23,147 bases of DNA. Source: Collinsella sp. (GTDB lineage: Bacteria; Actinomycetota; Coriobacteriia; Coriobacteriales; Coriobacteriaceae). The stretch is from positions 1-23,147 of the forward strand of contig JAIJJM010000005.1 in NCBI GenBank assembly GCA_022728415.1, written 5' to 3'. A program made the translations under genes and the position numbers. The notes beneath the pieces are model-generated. The model searched no databases and was not told the DNA's origin. It saw only the letters and a list, made by a program, of their open reading frames with translations. Positions within the stretch are counted from its first letter, which is position 1. Every line of letters begins with the position of its first letter. This document shows positions 1 to 10,000 of the stretch, in pieces.

Positions 1-381
1 GCCGAGTACCTGCTGCAGCACGGCTGCGAGGTGGCGATCGTGGAGATGCTCGACAAGATTGCCGCGGGCGAGTCCGAGACCATTCTGCCGCTGATTATGA
101 GCGACTTTGCAGAGCACAACGTGGAGCAGCACGTGAGGACCCGCCTGACCGCCATTACCGACAAGGGCGTGGAGGCTGTACGTATTGCCGAAGACGGCGC
201 CGAGGAGCCGGTGAAGATCGCCTGCGATTACGTGGTGATGGCCGTGGGCTCCAAGGCCAACGCGTTTGACCTGGACGGCATGACGGCGCCCGTGACCTGC
301 GTGGGCGACTGCTCGGGCGAGCGCACCGCCGACATCGCGAGCGCCATTCGCACGGCATATCACGCGGCCAACGAGCTGTAG
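1..381 (+). CDS. NADH:flavin oxidoreductase, FAD/NAD(P)-binding C-terminal part (5' end outside the window)
   Basis: The frame is open from base 1 and ends at TAG 379-381, so this is the last 126 residues of a longer protein. The first residues (AEYLLQHGCEVAIVEM) match the second strand and acidic end of a Rossmann dinucleotide-binding fold, and the end (VGDCSGERTADIASAIRTAY) matches the FAD-contacting 'GD...' segment that closes pyridine nucleotide-disulfide oxidoreductase domains. This combination is typical of the C-terminal half of Old-Yellow-Enzyme-type NADH:flavin oxidoreductases (2-enoate reductase, 2,4-dienoyl-CoA reductase and BaiCD/BaiH-like enzymes), which transfer hydride from NAD(P)H through FAD, FMN and a 4Fe-4S cluster to an unsaturated substrate. 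The N-terminal TIM barrel, which would define the substrate, is outside the window, so no substrate is assigned. A terminator follows at 450-494. Confidence 0.8.
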   Translation, partial: AEYLLQHGCEVAIVEMLDKIAAGESETILPLIMSDFAEHNVEQHVRTRLTAITDKGVEAVRIAEDGAEEPVKIACDYVVMAVGSKANAFDLDGMTAPVTCVGDCSGERTADIASAIRTAYHAANEL

Positions 382-449
382 CTGACCATCGCAGCGGGGC
401 GGGGCGGTAGCACGGATTCGCTTGGGCTGACTGCATCCCGCCGGGTGTC

Positions 450-494
450 AACCGGGGCGGGGCCTGCAAGCGCAGCAGGTCCCACCCCGGTTTT
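450..494 (+). terminator. Rho-independent terminator of the oxidoreductase gene
   Basis: Bases 450-467 pair with 475-492 in an 18-bp stem with one C-A mismatch and one G-T wobble. The loop is 7 bases (AAGCGCA) and a short TTTT run (491-494) closes it. It lies 68 bases after the stop codon of the upstream gene. Confidence 0.7.
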
Positions 495-526
495 GGTACA
501 AGGGGACAGGCTGGCTTAAACGCACC

Positions 527-576
527 CTTAACCTCATCTTCACCTCAAATGAGGCTAAGATGAGGTTAAGATGAGG
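527..576. repeat. 44-base near-palindrome with nested TTAAGATGAGG repeats
   Basis: CTTAACCTCATCTT (527-540) is matched perfectly by its reverse complement at 557-570. Nested inside is CCTCA-AA-TGAGG (543-554), so the whole segment can fold as one hairpin. TAAGATGAGG occurs twice in tandem (556-565 and 567-576), and a related copy, CCTCAAAATGAGGTTAAGATGA, lies at 620-641. There is no T-run directly after it. A protein-binding site or an RNA hairpin are both possible. Confidence 0.6.
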
Positions 577-699
577 CAGGCAAACAACTGGGCAAATGCT
601 GAAATGTCGCCAGCGTTGACCTCAAAATGAGGTTAAGATGAAGCAAAGTTTGAATGGACGTGCGAACCGTTGCGCGAACAATGCGCGAACGTTTGAGTG

Positions 700-735
700 G
701 GCGGGGAGTGCCGTATCGGTGCTCCCCGCCTTTTT
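700..735 (+). terminator. Strong rho-independent terminator with no assigned gene upstream
   Basis: A 13-bp stem (700-712 with 718-730, containing two wobble pairs) has the 5-base loop GTATC and is followed by TTTTT (731-735). No credible protein gene lies between the previous terminator (494) and this one. It therefore either backs up read-through or ends a short untranslated transcript from about 500-700. Confidence 0.7.
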
Positions 736-767
736 GCCAATAAGAGCGCCGCTGGCCAGCGGGTTCA

Positions 768-859
768 GAAAATCCGAATCTTATGGGCCAGAAAATCCGA
801 ATCTTTAGAACATGAAAATCCGAATCGCTGACACCCGAAAATCCGAATTTGATGCAAGG
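768..859. repeat. Four direct repeats of GAAAATCCGAAT with exact 23-bp period
   Basis: The core GAAAATCCGAAT begins at 768, 791, 814 and 837, each exactly 23 bases after the last. The base after the core is C in the first three copies and T in the fourth. The remaining 10 bases of each unit are mostly unrelated between copies, although the first two also share a following TT. Conserved cores on a fixed spacing with variable filler resemble iterons or arrayed binding sites more than a simple tandem duplication. No replication protein or obvious binding protein is encoded nearby. The array ends next to the REP-like palindrome at 863. Confidence 0.75.
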
Positions 860-862
860 GGA

Positions 863-928
863 TTGGTACAAGGGGGTCAGGTTTGTTTGTGCCATGTTGG
901 TGCGAAGTAACCTGACCCCTTACACCAA
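863..928. repeat. REP-like imperfect inverted repeat (GGGGTCAGGTT type)
   Basis: The left arm at 863-883 (TTGGTACAAGGGGGTCAGGTT) and the right arm at 909-928 are reverse complements apart from a one-base indel and two substitutions. They enclose about 25 bases. A half copy, TTGGTACAAGGGG, lies at 493-505. GGGGTCAGGT-type palindromes are known in many bacteria as REP elements mobilised by IS200-like tyrosine transposases (RAYTs). No RAYT gene is present here, so assignment to that class is inference. Confidence 0.55.
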
Positions 929-994
929 GGGCTCGACTTTTAAGACATCATTAAGGCTTGCGTTGTGGAGCAAACTGCAGGTCAATGCTATTCT

Positions 995-1022
995 TTTACC
1001 TTATCGTACGGTGTTGTATTCT
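995..1022 (+). promoter_or_regulatory. Candidate promoter of the surface-protein operon
   Basis: TTTACC (995-1000) and TATTCT (1017-1022), separated by 16 bases, each match four of six positions of the sigma-70 consensus. The site lies about 90 bases before the preferred start codon at 1109, a plausible distance for a 5' leader. Coriobacterial promoters are poorly known, so this is a weak prediction. Confidence 0.2.
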
Positions 1023-1108
1023 GCCTGAATTCTCTACCTGCGAGTAACGGATTGAACGCATCCAGGCGGAAAGGATGGCACGCCCGGTTAGCAGGGCAAA
1101 CGCAAGCG

Positions 1109-2134
1109 ATGAGTGGCATGGACCGACATAGCGAGCTCCAGCAGCACAAGACAGCGGCCGAGTACCGTCAAGCTGCCGACGAGCATGTGCGGACCCTCAA
1201 GGATTTCTGGAAGGATTTCCTGGTGAGCGGTCTGTTTGTGCTGGCCGCCATCGTTGCCATCTTTGCGTGCCTGGCCTGGTTTGCCGCGAATAACCGAGTG
1301 AGCGCCACGGGGAGCACGATCGGGGCGAAGGCGGATCGGTACACCCTAACTGCCGCGGGCGAGGGCAAACCTGACGCGCACGTGGGCTATTACGAGCGCA
1401 CGGCCGAGGAAAAGCATACTATCGCCGGCCTGGATACGGCCGATGGCATGACCGTGACGCTTGATTCGAACCTCAACAACGAGACTGCGGGCTCTCTGTA
1501 CCCGGGTGCTCGCGGCAAGATTACGTTTACGGTGACGCCGCACACGGATAACCTCGGCGATATCACGATCAACCTGTCCCGCATACTTAAGGCCAAGGGC
1601 AATATCTATGAGGAAGCTGATGGCAATCTGTCGGATGATGCGAGTACGCTGCTCAGCCTGGTAAAAGGCCACTTGCTGTTCTTTACGAGCTGCAAGAACG
1701 GCTATTACTCGGACCGCGTGGTTGATAGCAAGATCGAGATTCACAAGAGCGAATTTTGCGAAAACGGCGATGTGACCAAGCCAACGAACAAGTCCGTCAC
1801 TATCAATCTGTACTGGGTATGGCCGGAGTACTTCCAAAACTTTGTCCTTACGGGCAACACGAATTACTACAAGAATCTGTTTGCGGCGCCGACGGACGGC
1901 AAGAATCCTGACTACGTCGCCCTGCAAGCGGATATGAACAAGAACAAAGTGAACTACTTCTTCGGCGCAGCAGGTGGCAAGGAGGCCGCCAGCGCTCCTA
2001 CGGTTTCGGCCAGCATGACCTCCAGCGATACCGCCATCTGCTCGGCGCTGTACAACAATGCGGACGAGCAGATTGGCGATAAGGTCAAATACATCCAACT
2101 TAGAATGAGCGCTCAGGAAGGCGCGAGCTCATGA
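1109..2134 (+). CDS. Single-pass membrane protein with extracellular beta-rich domain, surface-locus subunit 1
   Basis: The protein is 341 residues from ATG 1109. The frame stays open back to GTG 965, but those extra 48 residues have no credible ribosome site or sequence character. The ATG 1109 start gives the layout shared by the next two genes: a short charged cytoplasmic tail (1-37), one transmembrane helix (about 38-56), then a large extracellular part. An AGGG at 1093-1096 is a modest ribosome site; ATG 1118 is an alternative start. Directly after the helix comes AWFAANNRVSATG, which resembles the 'WF..N..VS' stretch of TasA/SipW-substrate-like and related uncharacterised surface proteins of gut bacteria. 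A distinctive LYWVWPEYF motif lies near residues 234-242. There is no sortase motif. It overlaps the next gene by four bases (ATGA), so the two are probably translationally coupled. It may be a minor subunit or anchor of a surface structure; the function is not established. Confidence 0.65.
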   Translation: MSGMDRHSELQQHKTAAEYRQAADEHVRTLKDFWKDFLVSGLFVLAAIVAIFACLAWFAANNRVSATGSTIGAKADRYTLTAAGEGKPDAHVGYYERTAEEKHTIAGLDTADGMTVTLDSNLNNETAGSLYPGARGKITFTVTPHTDNLGDITINLSRILKAKGNIYEEADGNLSDDASTLLSLVKGHLLFFTSCKNGYYSDRVVDSKIEIHKSEFCENGDVTKPTNKSVTINLYWVWPEYFQNFVLTGNTNYYKNLFAAPTDGKNPDYVALQADMNKNKVNYFFGAAGGKEAASAPTVSASMTSSDTAICSALYNNADEQIGDKVKYIQLRMSAQEGASS

Positions 2135-2928
2135 GTACCATGCAAACGCGCCTCGACGACGCCCACAAATGGATAGAAAGCCATCGCGCACAAGCCCTTG
2201 CGGTCTTGGTGCTCTTGGCGGCAATCGTTCTTATCGTCGGTCTGTCACTTTCGTGGTTTGTGGGAAGCAAAAGCCTGTCTACGGTGGGAAAAATTCAAAC
2301 GCCGGCACAGCTTAAGGTGCTGGGTCCCAACCAGACGACCATTGAGCCCATCGAGATTTCGTATGACGAGTCGCGAGGCGATGCGAAGAACGCTGACGGC
2401 ACGGTGACCGTCCGACGCGCGTTTTGCGTGCAGAGCGACAATGACGATGACCCCGGCGCTGGCCAGGCATTTGAGCTGCAGGTTGCCAATACCACGAATA
2501 TCACGGGCCTGACAATCAACGTATACCGCGTGAAGGTCAACGACCCGTCGGCCCCGAGGGGCGATGTGGTCGGCCTCGACGGGCTCAACCGCACCTACTC
2601 ATGGAGTAAGAAGGGCACCCCGATTGCGTTTACTTTTATTAACTCCGCGGACGGGACAGGCGCGTTGGCTAAAGAGCTTGAGGCAAATGATCCAACGTAC
2701 GGTACTTATAAAAGTGTCCAGAAAAACGCTCGCCCGCTCTATCGATATCACACATTCCAAAAAGCCGATCTGGACGGTTGGAATGGTACGAAAGCCAACG
2801 CCGCCACAAACTTCATCATCGAGTGTACGTGGAATCCAGGCGTTGTGACCACAGGTAGTACCAAGGTTTCAAATGTCAAGGAGACCGACATGGTGTACCT
2901 AATCGCTCGCGGCACGAACGCCAACTAA
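2131..2928 (+). CDS. Single-pass membrane protein with extracellular beta-rich domain, surface-locus subunit 2
   Basis: The protein is 265 residues. The ATG lies in the ATGA overlap with the upstream stop, and AGGAAGG (2115-2121) gives a good ribosome site 9 bases upstream. A short charged cytoplasmic segment (1-21) precedes a hydrophobic helix (about 22-40). This is followed by SWFVGSKSLSTVGKIQTP, the counterpart of the AWFAANNRVSATG stretch in subunit 1. The rest is a predicted beta-sandwich-like extracellular domain rich in Thr, Asn and Val, ending in a segment (ECTWNPG to TDMVYLIA) that reads as paired beta strands. No cleavable signal peptide, lipobox or LPXTG is visible, so it should stay in the membrane with the domain outside. 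I recall similar unnamed proteins beside surface-protein genes in gut Firmicutes and Actinobacteria, but know no assigned function. Confidence 0.75.
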   Translation: MSTMQTRLDDAHKWIESHRAQALAVLVLLAAIVLIVGLSLSWFVGSKSLSTVGKIQTPAQLKVLGPNQTTIEPIEISYDESRGDAKNADGTVTVRRAFCVQSDNDDDPGAGQAFELQVANTTNITGLTINVYRVKVNDPSAPRGDVVGLDGLNRTYSWSKKGTPIAFTFINSADGTGALAKELEANDPTYGTYKSVQKNARPLYRYHTFQKADLDGWNGTKANAATNFIIECTWNPGVVTTGSTKVSNVKETDMVYLIARGTNAN

Positions 2929-2951
2929 TAGCAGGAAGGGAGGGGCGCCAG

Positions 2952-3953
2952 ATGAGCAAAGACAAGAACGAGCAAAATGAAATCGCAAGGCCTGTTGGCA
3001 AACACTTTGCGCAGGTTGATGATTCTAAGGCGAAGTCTTGCTTGGTGGAGTCGGCGCCCCCTGTTACCAAAGTGCGCAAGCGTCTGTGGGCGGTTGCGGT
3101 GCTGCTTTGTGCCGTCGCGATTGTGACGGGTACCTACCTTACCTACACGGCCTTTTTGGCGGGCGACTTCCTTAAGTCGGTTGCTGTTTCGGGCACGTCG
3201 CAGGCGCTGTTTGCCTCGGACATGCTTGCGGGCTACACAAACGAGAGCCTGGATGACGGGGAGATTGCCGTCCGAAGCGTCGTCGTCGACACCGATACGG
3301 GTAAGAAAACCTGCTCCTTTACCTTCCGCATTTACAACCATCTGTTGGGCGACAAGAACAAGGTTAATGACAAGGATGTCAATGCGACACTGAGCGTGAG
3401 GGCGACGGGCACGACGGGTACTTGGAGTGTTAACGGTACGCCCGCGCTGACGACGAGCGGCACGGTCGATCTTTCCTTCCCTGCCAACAAGGCAACCATG
3501 TATACCTATACGGTTACGTTTGACAAAGATGACCTCAACACAGCGTCCTTCACGGTCAAGGCCAAGGTCGGCCCCGACAGCCCCGGAACCAACCTTAAAT
3601 GGCTCGCGGCCAAGATTGCGCCTGCCGAGCGCGCGGAGGTAACGGCCTCGGGCGTTTCGGGCGAGTGGGTCAATAAGAACTCGGATATCGGCGCTTTTGT
3701 CGCCTACAACTATCGTGTGACGGTTACAGGCGCTACGACCAAGGTGAAACTCACATGGGGGGACGGGGTCGAGCTCGATCCGTTCTTCGAGCAGAACCAC
3801 AAGAACGGTAAAGGGCAGGCGACCGTCAGCGGCAACTCGGTCACATACGATGCGTCCCCCGGCTCGGAAATTATCACCTTTTACCGGAAAGGCACCTTGA
3901 AGCCGACCAGCTGGGAAGGCATTGGCGTTTCGTGTTCGGCCGCGAAGAACTAG
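2952..3953 (+). CDS. Single-pass membrane protein with extracellular beta-rich domain, surface-locus subunit 3
   Basis: The protein is 333 residues, and GGGAGGGG (2938-2945) is a strong ribosome site. It starts 23 bases after subunit 2, so it is probably co-transcribed. A polar cytoplasmic tail of about 40 residues ending in a basic KVRKR cluster is followed by a transmembrane helix (about 45-65) and then an extracellular region of about 265 residues. After the helix it reads FLAGDFLKSVAVSGTSQALFASD, so it lacks the WF pair of its neighbours but carries an equivalent 'SVAVSGTS' strand. CSFTFRIYNHLLGDKNKVNDKDV near residues 118-140 is a compact conserved-looking motif. Two Ig-like or beta-sandwich modules are plausible from the alternating Thr/Val patterns. 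There is no sortase signal. A 69-base gap with a small GACCC/GGGTC hairpin (3983-3997) separates it from the giant gene. The function is unknown. Confidence 0.75.
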   Translation: MSKDKNEQNEIARPVGKHFAQVDDSKAKSCLVESAPPVTKVRKRLWAVAVLLCAVAIVTGTYLTYTAFLAGDFLKSVAVSGTSQALFASDMLAGYTNESLDDGEIAVRSVVVDTDTGKKTCSFTFRIYNHLLGDKNKVNDKDVNATLSVRATGTTGTWSVNGTPALTTSGTVDLSFPANKATMYTYTVTFDKDDLNTASFTVKAKVGPDSPGTNLKWLAAKIAPAERAEVTASGVSGEWVNKNSDIGAFVAYNYRVTVTGATTKVKLTWGDGVELDPFFEQNHKNGKGQATVSGNSVTYDASPGSEIITFYRKGTLKPTSWEGIGVSCSAAKN

Positions 3954-4022
3954 CCGAAACGTTCCGCAAGCATAGATTTTGAGACCCCGCACGGGTCATG
4001 AGATAGAACGAGGTAGGATCAG

Positions 4023-7000
4023 ATGAGAACGGCAAAGCGCATAACAACCGCATGCCTGACTGCAATCATGATTTTCCAGGCGCTCGCGCCTTCCACGGAG
4101 GTGTTCGCGCAAGAGCTCGACGCCGTTATGGAGGCGTCCGTCTCCGCCGCGCGTGCCGCGGGCAACGCCGCGCGCTCTGTGCAGGATGCCGTGGCCACCG
4201 CGCCGCAAGATGCCGACCAGGCTACATCTGATGACACCGCGGCGACCCCGGGCGCCGATGCGGGCACTACCGAGGGCGGCAACGGCTCAACCAACGCCGG
4301 CGAGTCGCAGGATTCCACGACCGATGGAGCCGGCGGTGGCGATGCCTCAACGGAAGGCGACGCATCCCAAGACGATGCAACTGACGATGACGGTGCCACT
4401 GACGAAGAGCAGACGAATGACGCGGACGCAGATGCTGCTGCACAGGCAAACACCACGTATGAGTACAGCACGGTTGATAAACTGAAGGCCGCTATTGGCG
4501 AGTCCAATGTTACTGTCGAAGGCGATAAGGTAACCAAAGTCACCATTGGGACCAGCGAGGATTTGATTAAGCTCTCCAACGCCGATCCCACCATTTACCA
4601 GGATGCGGCTCTCACGAAGGGCGGCGCGACGGGATCTGGCCTCAATCTATGCAACACGGTGACGGCCGCGGACGGTAAGGCCCTTTCCTTCTTGGGCCTT
4701 GGTGCCCAGAGCACGCCTTTTAAGGGGAGCTTTGACTTGGGGACCTCTCCTGTCGTTTTAAATAGGCCCCTGTTTAATAATGTTGAGCTGTCCACGGATA
4801 TGACGCTTGCGCTCACTTGGGAGGGCACGACCAGCGATCCCGTTGTCGCGACGACGATTAACGGCGGGGACCATAAGCTGGCAGTTAACATCACTGCGGC
4901 CACCCTGTCTTCGCCGCTTTTGGGTTCCGTGTCGAGAGAACTCAGACTCGACGTGAACTATGCGGCGAAAGGCAACGAGACCCTTGCCATTAATATCCAA
5001 TCTAAAACCGATAATGCTGGCCTGCTTGTGAATACTCTTGCAGATGCTGCGTCTCTTTCCGTTGAGAAGCTAGCGCTTCCGGGCACTTACAGTGGGGACC
5101 CGACTATCCAGACGACCAAGGACGGTACAAGCGCTGGCGGACTTATCGGCGTCTGCGGCAACGGCGCGACCGTGGCCATTAACGGCAATATTGACCTCTC
5201 TGCTTTTAGCGTCAAAGGCAGGGCTGCTAGCGGCGGTCTTATCGGTAAGGCAACCAGCCTCAACCTCACTATTGCCAATGGTACAACGATTAAACCGGCG
5301 CGCAACGTCGGCGATGAGGGCAGCGCTTGTTCTGGCGGCGTCATCGGCGACGTAAGCTTTGCGCGGGGATTTACCGTTACGCCCAACATGTTCGACTTAG
5401 GCGACCTTGTGACACTTGGTGCGTCGCAGCGCGCCGGCGCTCTTTTTGGCATGGCCGATATCTCTCATGGCGACATCGTGGTGCAAGGCGGGGCGTACAA
5501 GAGCAAACTCGCCTCAGGAAAAGGTGGCGGTGTTAGCGGCAGCTACGGCGGCCTTGTCGGCAAGGTGTTCGCGATGGCTACGGGCGTCGATGGGGCGCTG
5601 CGCGCCTTTGTTGTTGAAAAGGATGCAGATAAGAAAACGTGCTCAATTGCGTTTGACCTTGCGAGCGAGCTGTCCGACGCAGGCGGCGTTGTTGGCTATG
5701 TTGGCGATAGTGCGAATCCCAACTCGCAGCCTGTTGCTGTCGTGCTTAACGGCGTGACGGTTGCGTGCAAGGGAGACGCTTCGGCGCGAACGGATACCGG
5801 AAAGTTCGGTGGCGCCGTGGGTGTTGTCGACACGCGCAACGCGCTCGACGTGCGTGACTTTACGCTTACAAGTGATAAGGCCATTGGTGGTGCAGTAAAG
5901 AATCGTGCAGCTGGCATTGCGGGCTCCGCATGGAATGCCGTAATCAAGTTCAGCGGCATCACGGACCTGTCGGGCGCAAGTTTTGCCGAGAACGCCACGA
6001 CGGGCCAGCTTGTATACGAGAACAATAACGCTCTGATCTTTGCTGTCGGCGATGGCTCTAACGGCAACGTAGCCGACGAAGGCACTACGGGTTGGACCTA
6101 CAAGCGCAGCAACAAGGCCTCGAAGACGGATGACATCGCGACCTACGGCGAGGTTATTCGCCTGGGCGATAGTTTTATTACGCTTGATCCCAGCACTCAT
6201 AAGCTGACCTTGCCGGCATCGTTGGCGCAGACCAACGGTGCCTACGCCCTAACCACAGCTGAGGATTTCGCCAAGCTTGCGATTACTTGGCAAACCAACG
6301 GCTACTACTCGATGGTTAACGGCGTTACCGAAAAAAATCTGAATGGCCTACAGTCCTCGACCATTACGGTGAACGGCACAATTGACCTCGCCGGCACAGG
6401 TCTGACGGGCTTCACGCAGGACCGCGCAAGCGATTCGCAAGTTTTCTCGGGTGCGTTGAATGGAGACGGTACGATCAAACTTGCCGTCGGCGAGGCGTAC
6501 GGCAAGCGCGGGAACGCCCCTCTGGGCGCCGACGACATCAGTGCCGGCAACGGCAAAATCTACCGCCACGGCCGTCTGGGCTTGTTCGCAGCCGTTAACG
6601 GTGCAACCATCTCCAACGTCACCATCGCGGGCTCAATGAAGTTCGATAACGGCGTGGGCATTGATGCCGGATCGCTTGCGGGTACCGTTGCGGGTGGTCT
6701 GACGCTGTCTGGTGCAACGTGCAAGACGAATATCGCGTGCGATGATACGTTGGCTAATGATGTGAGCATTGGTGGAATTGCAGGCAGCGTGTCGGCAGCT
6801 TCTACGGTTACGTTTAAGGGTAACAGCAAGGCTCAAGCGGCCATCACTGCGGCTAAAACGCTTAACGGCAATATTCGCATTGGCGGCGCCGTCGGCTATG
6901 TGAGCGATTGCGCTTCGACATTCAATGTTGCGGGCCTCGAGATCGGTGGCAACATCGAAACCGGTGATTGCGCCAGCAACAAGATCGCCCAGGTCGGCGG

Positions 7001-10000
7001 TCTTATCGGCTGCATCGCACAGAGTACCTACAATGCAGGGGAAATAGTCGGCTCAGCTGATAAGTACGTGAACATTTCGGGCCTTTCGTTCAGCGCGTTC
7101 AAGATGAACGTCGGTAGGAACGGTGATGCGCTCAAGGGCACCGGTGGCCTTTTGGGCTACAGCTGGGGCAAAACTACCGTTACCATTGGCAATACTGCCG
7201 TGAACAACAGCGACAGCACCTATGCCCTCAAAACTTCTAACGACACGACTGTAACTGCAAACGACTCTACCGAGGTCGGCGGCCTCGTATACGCAGCCAG
7301 TGGTCACTGGATTATCAACAACTACGCCATCGATCTCTCGGGCACAACCATTCATGCAGACGCCGCCCAGACGCTCGGCGTTCTGGTTTGTCGTGGCTGC
7401 AAGGTGGATAATAAGACGACATATGGCGTCGAGAACTACATAGGTCTGTACTTGGAGGACAGGGCTTATTGGGGGACCGCCTATAGGGTGCCCAGCGGCG
7501 AGGGGTCCATCGTTGCGCCGGGTGTAACGTCTTTCGATGAATGGGTTGGCAGCGGTGTAAAACCAAACAAAGGCAGCAAACTCATGGACGCCGACTGGAA
7601 CACGGTCGTTTCGCTGCACACGCAGAATGACAAGCTTAACATGGACGGCGATGCCACACATGACAACAGCTACCGGAACCGCTCGACTTTCGGCCAAAGT
7701 CACAAAACGAACGGCAATACCCGCTACTTCTACAACCTCGACAGAGCCTATGATAGGTGTGAAGGCGGCTTTAGCGGCGGCCAAATCAATACGGCGGACA
7801 AGCTACTCTTATGGTCTGCTTTCTGCTATGCTCCCGCCGGTATTCGTTCGACAATCGTTCCCAATGGTACGACAGGGCTCGATGGTTCCATAACCATAAC
7901 CGGCACAATCGATTTGGCCGGCTACAGCTACTATCCTACTCAACCGATCGGAGAGGTGACGGTTAATAATGCGGCCATCACCTTCTACTACTCCAAGATC
8001 AAGGCCGAGCAGAATGGCAACAAGCTAAACTCCGATGCCACCCAGCACGAGAACATGCACTGCGGTCTTTTTCGAACGGTGGCAAACGGCGATCTCACGG
8101 TAAATAGTGTCACTTTGGGTGGTACCGTTGGGCCCGTTATCAATGACGCAAAGAGCTCTACTGACGCTATTGGCGCGGGCGGAAGCTCATCGGGCGCACT
8201 CGTGTGCCGCTACGTGTATGGGTCCATCGGTGGTAAGGGCACCACGATTAGAAAGATCTCAATCGACGGCCTTACGCTCAACAATCTGATTGTCGACGGC
8301 GCCAACAACGCCACGAACGCCAACGCCTATATGCCTCTGCTCATCAACGAGATGCAGAAGTACGTGAGCCTGAACGCGAAGAACATCAAGACTACTGGGT
8401 ACACGAGTGGCACCAAGGCGGCTACGTCGCTGTTCGGAAAGCTTGGTGTAGGCAGTGAGGCCGATCAGGTGACGGCAAAGTTTGAGCGAATCAGCTTGCC
8501 CAGCCAAAATGACAATACGATTTTCACCCATGCGAGCCTGCTGGAGAGTTTTGGCTACAAAAGTACGGGCACGGGCTCTGCGGATTACACCTTTACTAAG
8601 GCCAATGCCAATGACGGAATGGTGACGTACGGAAGCGAAATTGATGCAAAGGGTAAGGAATACTCCGGCAAGCAGCTTTGGTATTACGACGAAGCGACGT
8701 ATGACACCCCTAATGGTTTGGTGAAGGCTGGGGATAAGACGGCGAATGTCGATGCCCCCGTGTTTGGTGACTTCCTTCCTTATGTTTATAAGGGAAAAGC
8801 CGACGAGCCTGGCGTTCAGTACCACGAAATTAGGGTCAACCAGCGCATTCCAAAGCTGGTAACGGGATGTGGTACCTACGGCGATCCTTATTCCGTCACA
8901 AACGCGGCGGAGATGAATGCCATTGCCAACTACATTAATAACATGACGGCGCTTGACGGCTGGGAGGTCACCATCGTCGCCGACCAGGGTAGACTCTGCA
9001 CCCGCCGCAGCAGCGATCACTCGACCAACAATGAGGTTACGTACGTCTACAAGCAGGCGAACGGTACCAATAATAAATGGGAGAAGAAGACCGGAGACGC
9101 GTCGACCGATTCCCCGCAGACGCTGAGCGACGAAACCATGCACCGCTATATGCAGAGCGCGTATTACAGTATCGAGCCTGCTGAGGGCAATACGATTACT
9201 CTCGACGGCGCATCATTTGGCGGTTTTGGAAATAGAGCCAACCCGTTTAGGGGCGTCATCGTTGGTAACCTTGGCAGTGATCATAAAAACGCAGCCATTA
9301 AGATAGAGAATAACGAGGGTTCGCTTCGCGGCCTTATTCCCTATAGCTACGGCAGCGTTGTGCGCAGCCTCAACATCAACTATGTGAACGCGCAGGCGAC
9401 TATTACGTATTCCGCCAAGGATTCCGACGGCGTTCCGACAGCGTTTTTCGGTGGCGTTATCGGCTGCATCCTTGGCGGCGACAACATTATCGATGGTGCG
9501 GTCGTGAATGGGACAACGGCCGATAACCCCACAACCGGCTTTACGGTTGCCGGTGGCGGAACTAAGCCGCATCTTGTTCCCATCGGCGGGTACGTCGGCG
9601 CCATTGCGGGCGGCGGTGTGATTTTTCGTCATATGTCAGGGGTATCCTGGCGAGCTGGAGCCAGCAACAAATCGCAGGGCCTTGGAACGGGTAACTTCCG
9701 GCTGTACGACAACCCTTACGTTGGTCGCGTGATTGATGGCTATGCCTTTAGCGAGGGCTGTAAGGTTGAAAACGGTGACGCTAACTACAAGATTAACGAG
9801 CCCAACGTGAACGACACCGGCTGCGTAACCACAGTCGATACGTATAAGAAATACAGCTGGAATGTCAGTCGGCAAAACAACAATGCTCCGCAAACCACAG
9901 TCAAAGATTCACAGGGCCTGCTCGTGCTGTCTGCCATCATCAATAGCGGTGCGGGCGCTGGTGCTGCTCACACCGATGCGGCGGAAGGCGGCAAAGGCAC

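Noticed and set aside
768..859. Possible short CRISPR array
   Set aside because: The repeat core is only 12-13 bases with 10-base gaps, far too short for CRISPR spacers, and no cas genes are present.
566..895. Minus-strand open frame of 109 codons
   Set aside because: It runs across the terminator hairpin, the 23-bp-period array and the REP-like repeat, has no ribosome site, and its peptide is just the repeats read in shifting frames.
965..1108. N-terminal extension of the first surface gene from GTG 965
   Set aside because: The 48 extra residues have no family-like character, the GTG has no ribosome site, and the later ATG gives the same short cytoplasmic tail as the two neighbouring genes.
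2925..3992. Minus-strand open frame of 355 codons
   Set aside because: It is the exact shadow of surface-locus subunit 3, with Arg-rich composition and no start signals. High GC produces such antisense frames.
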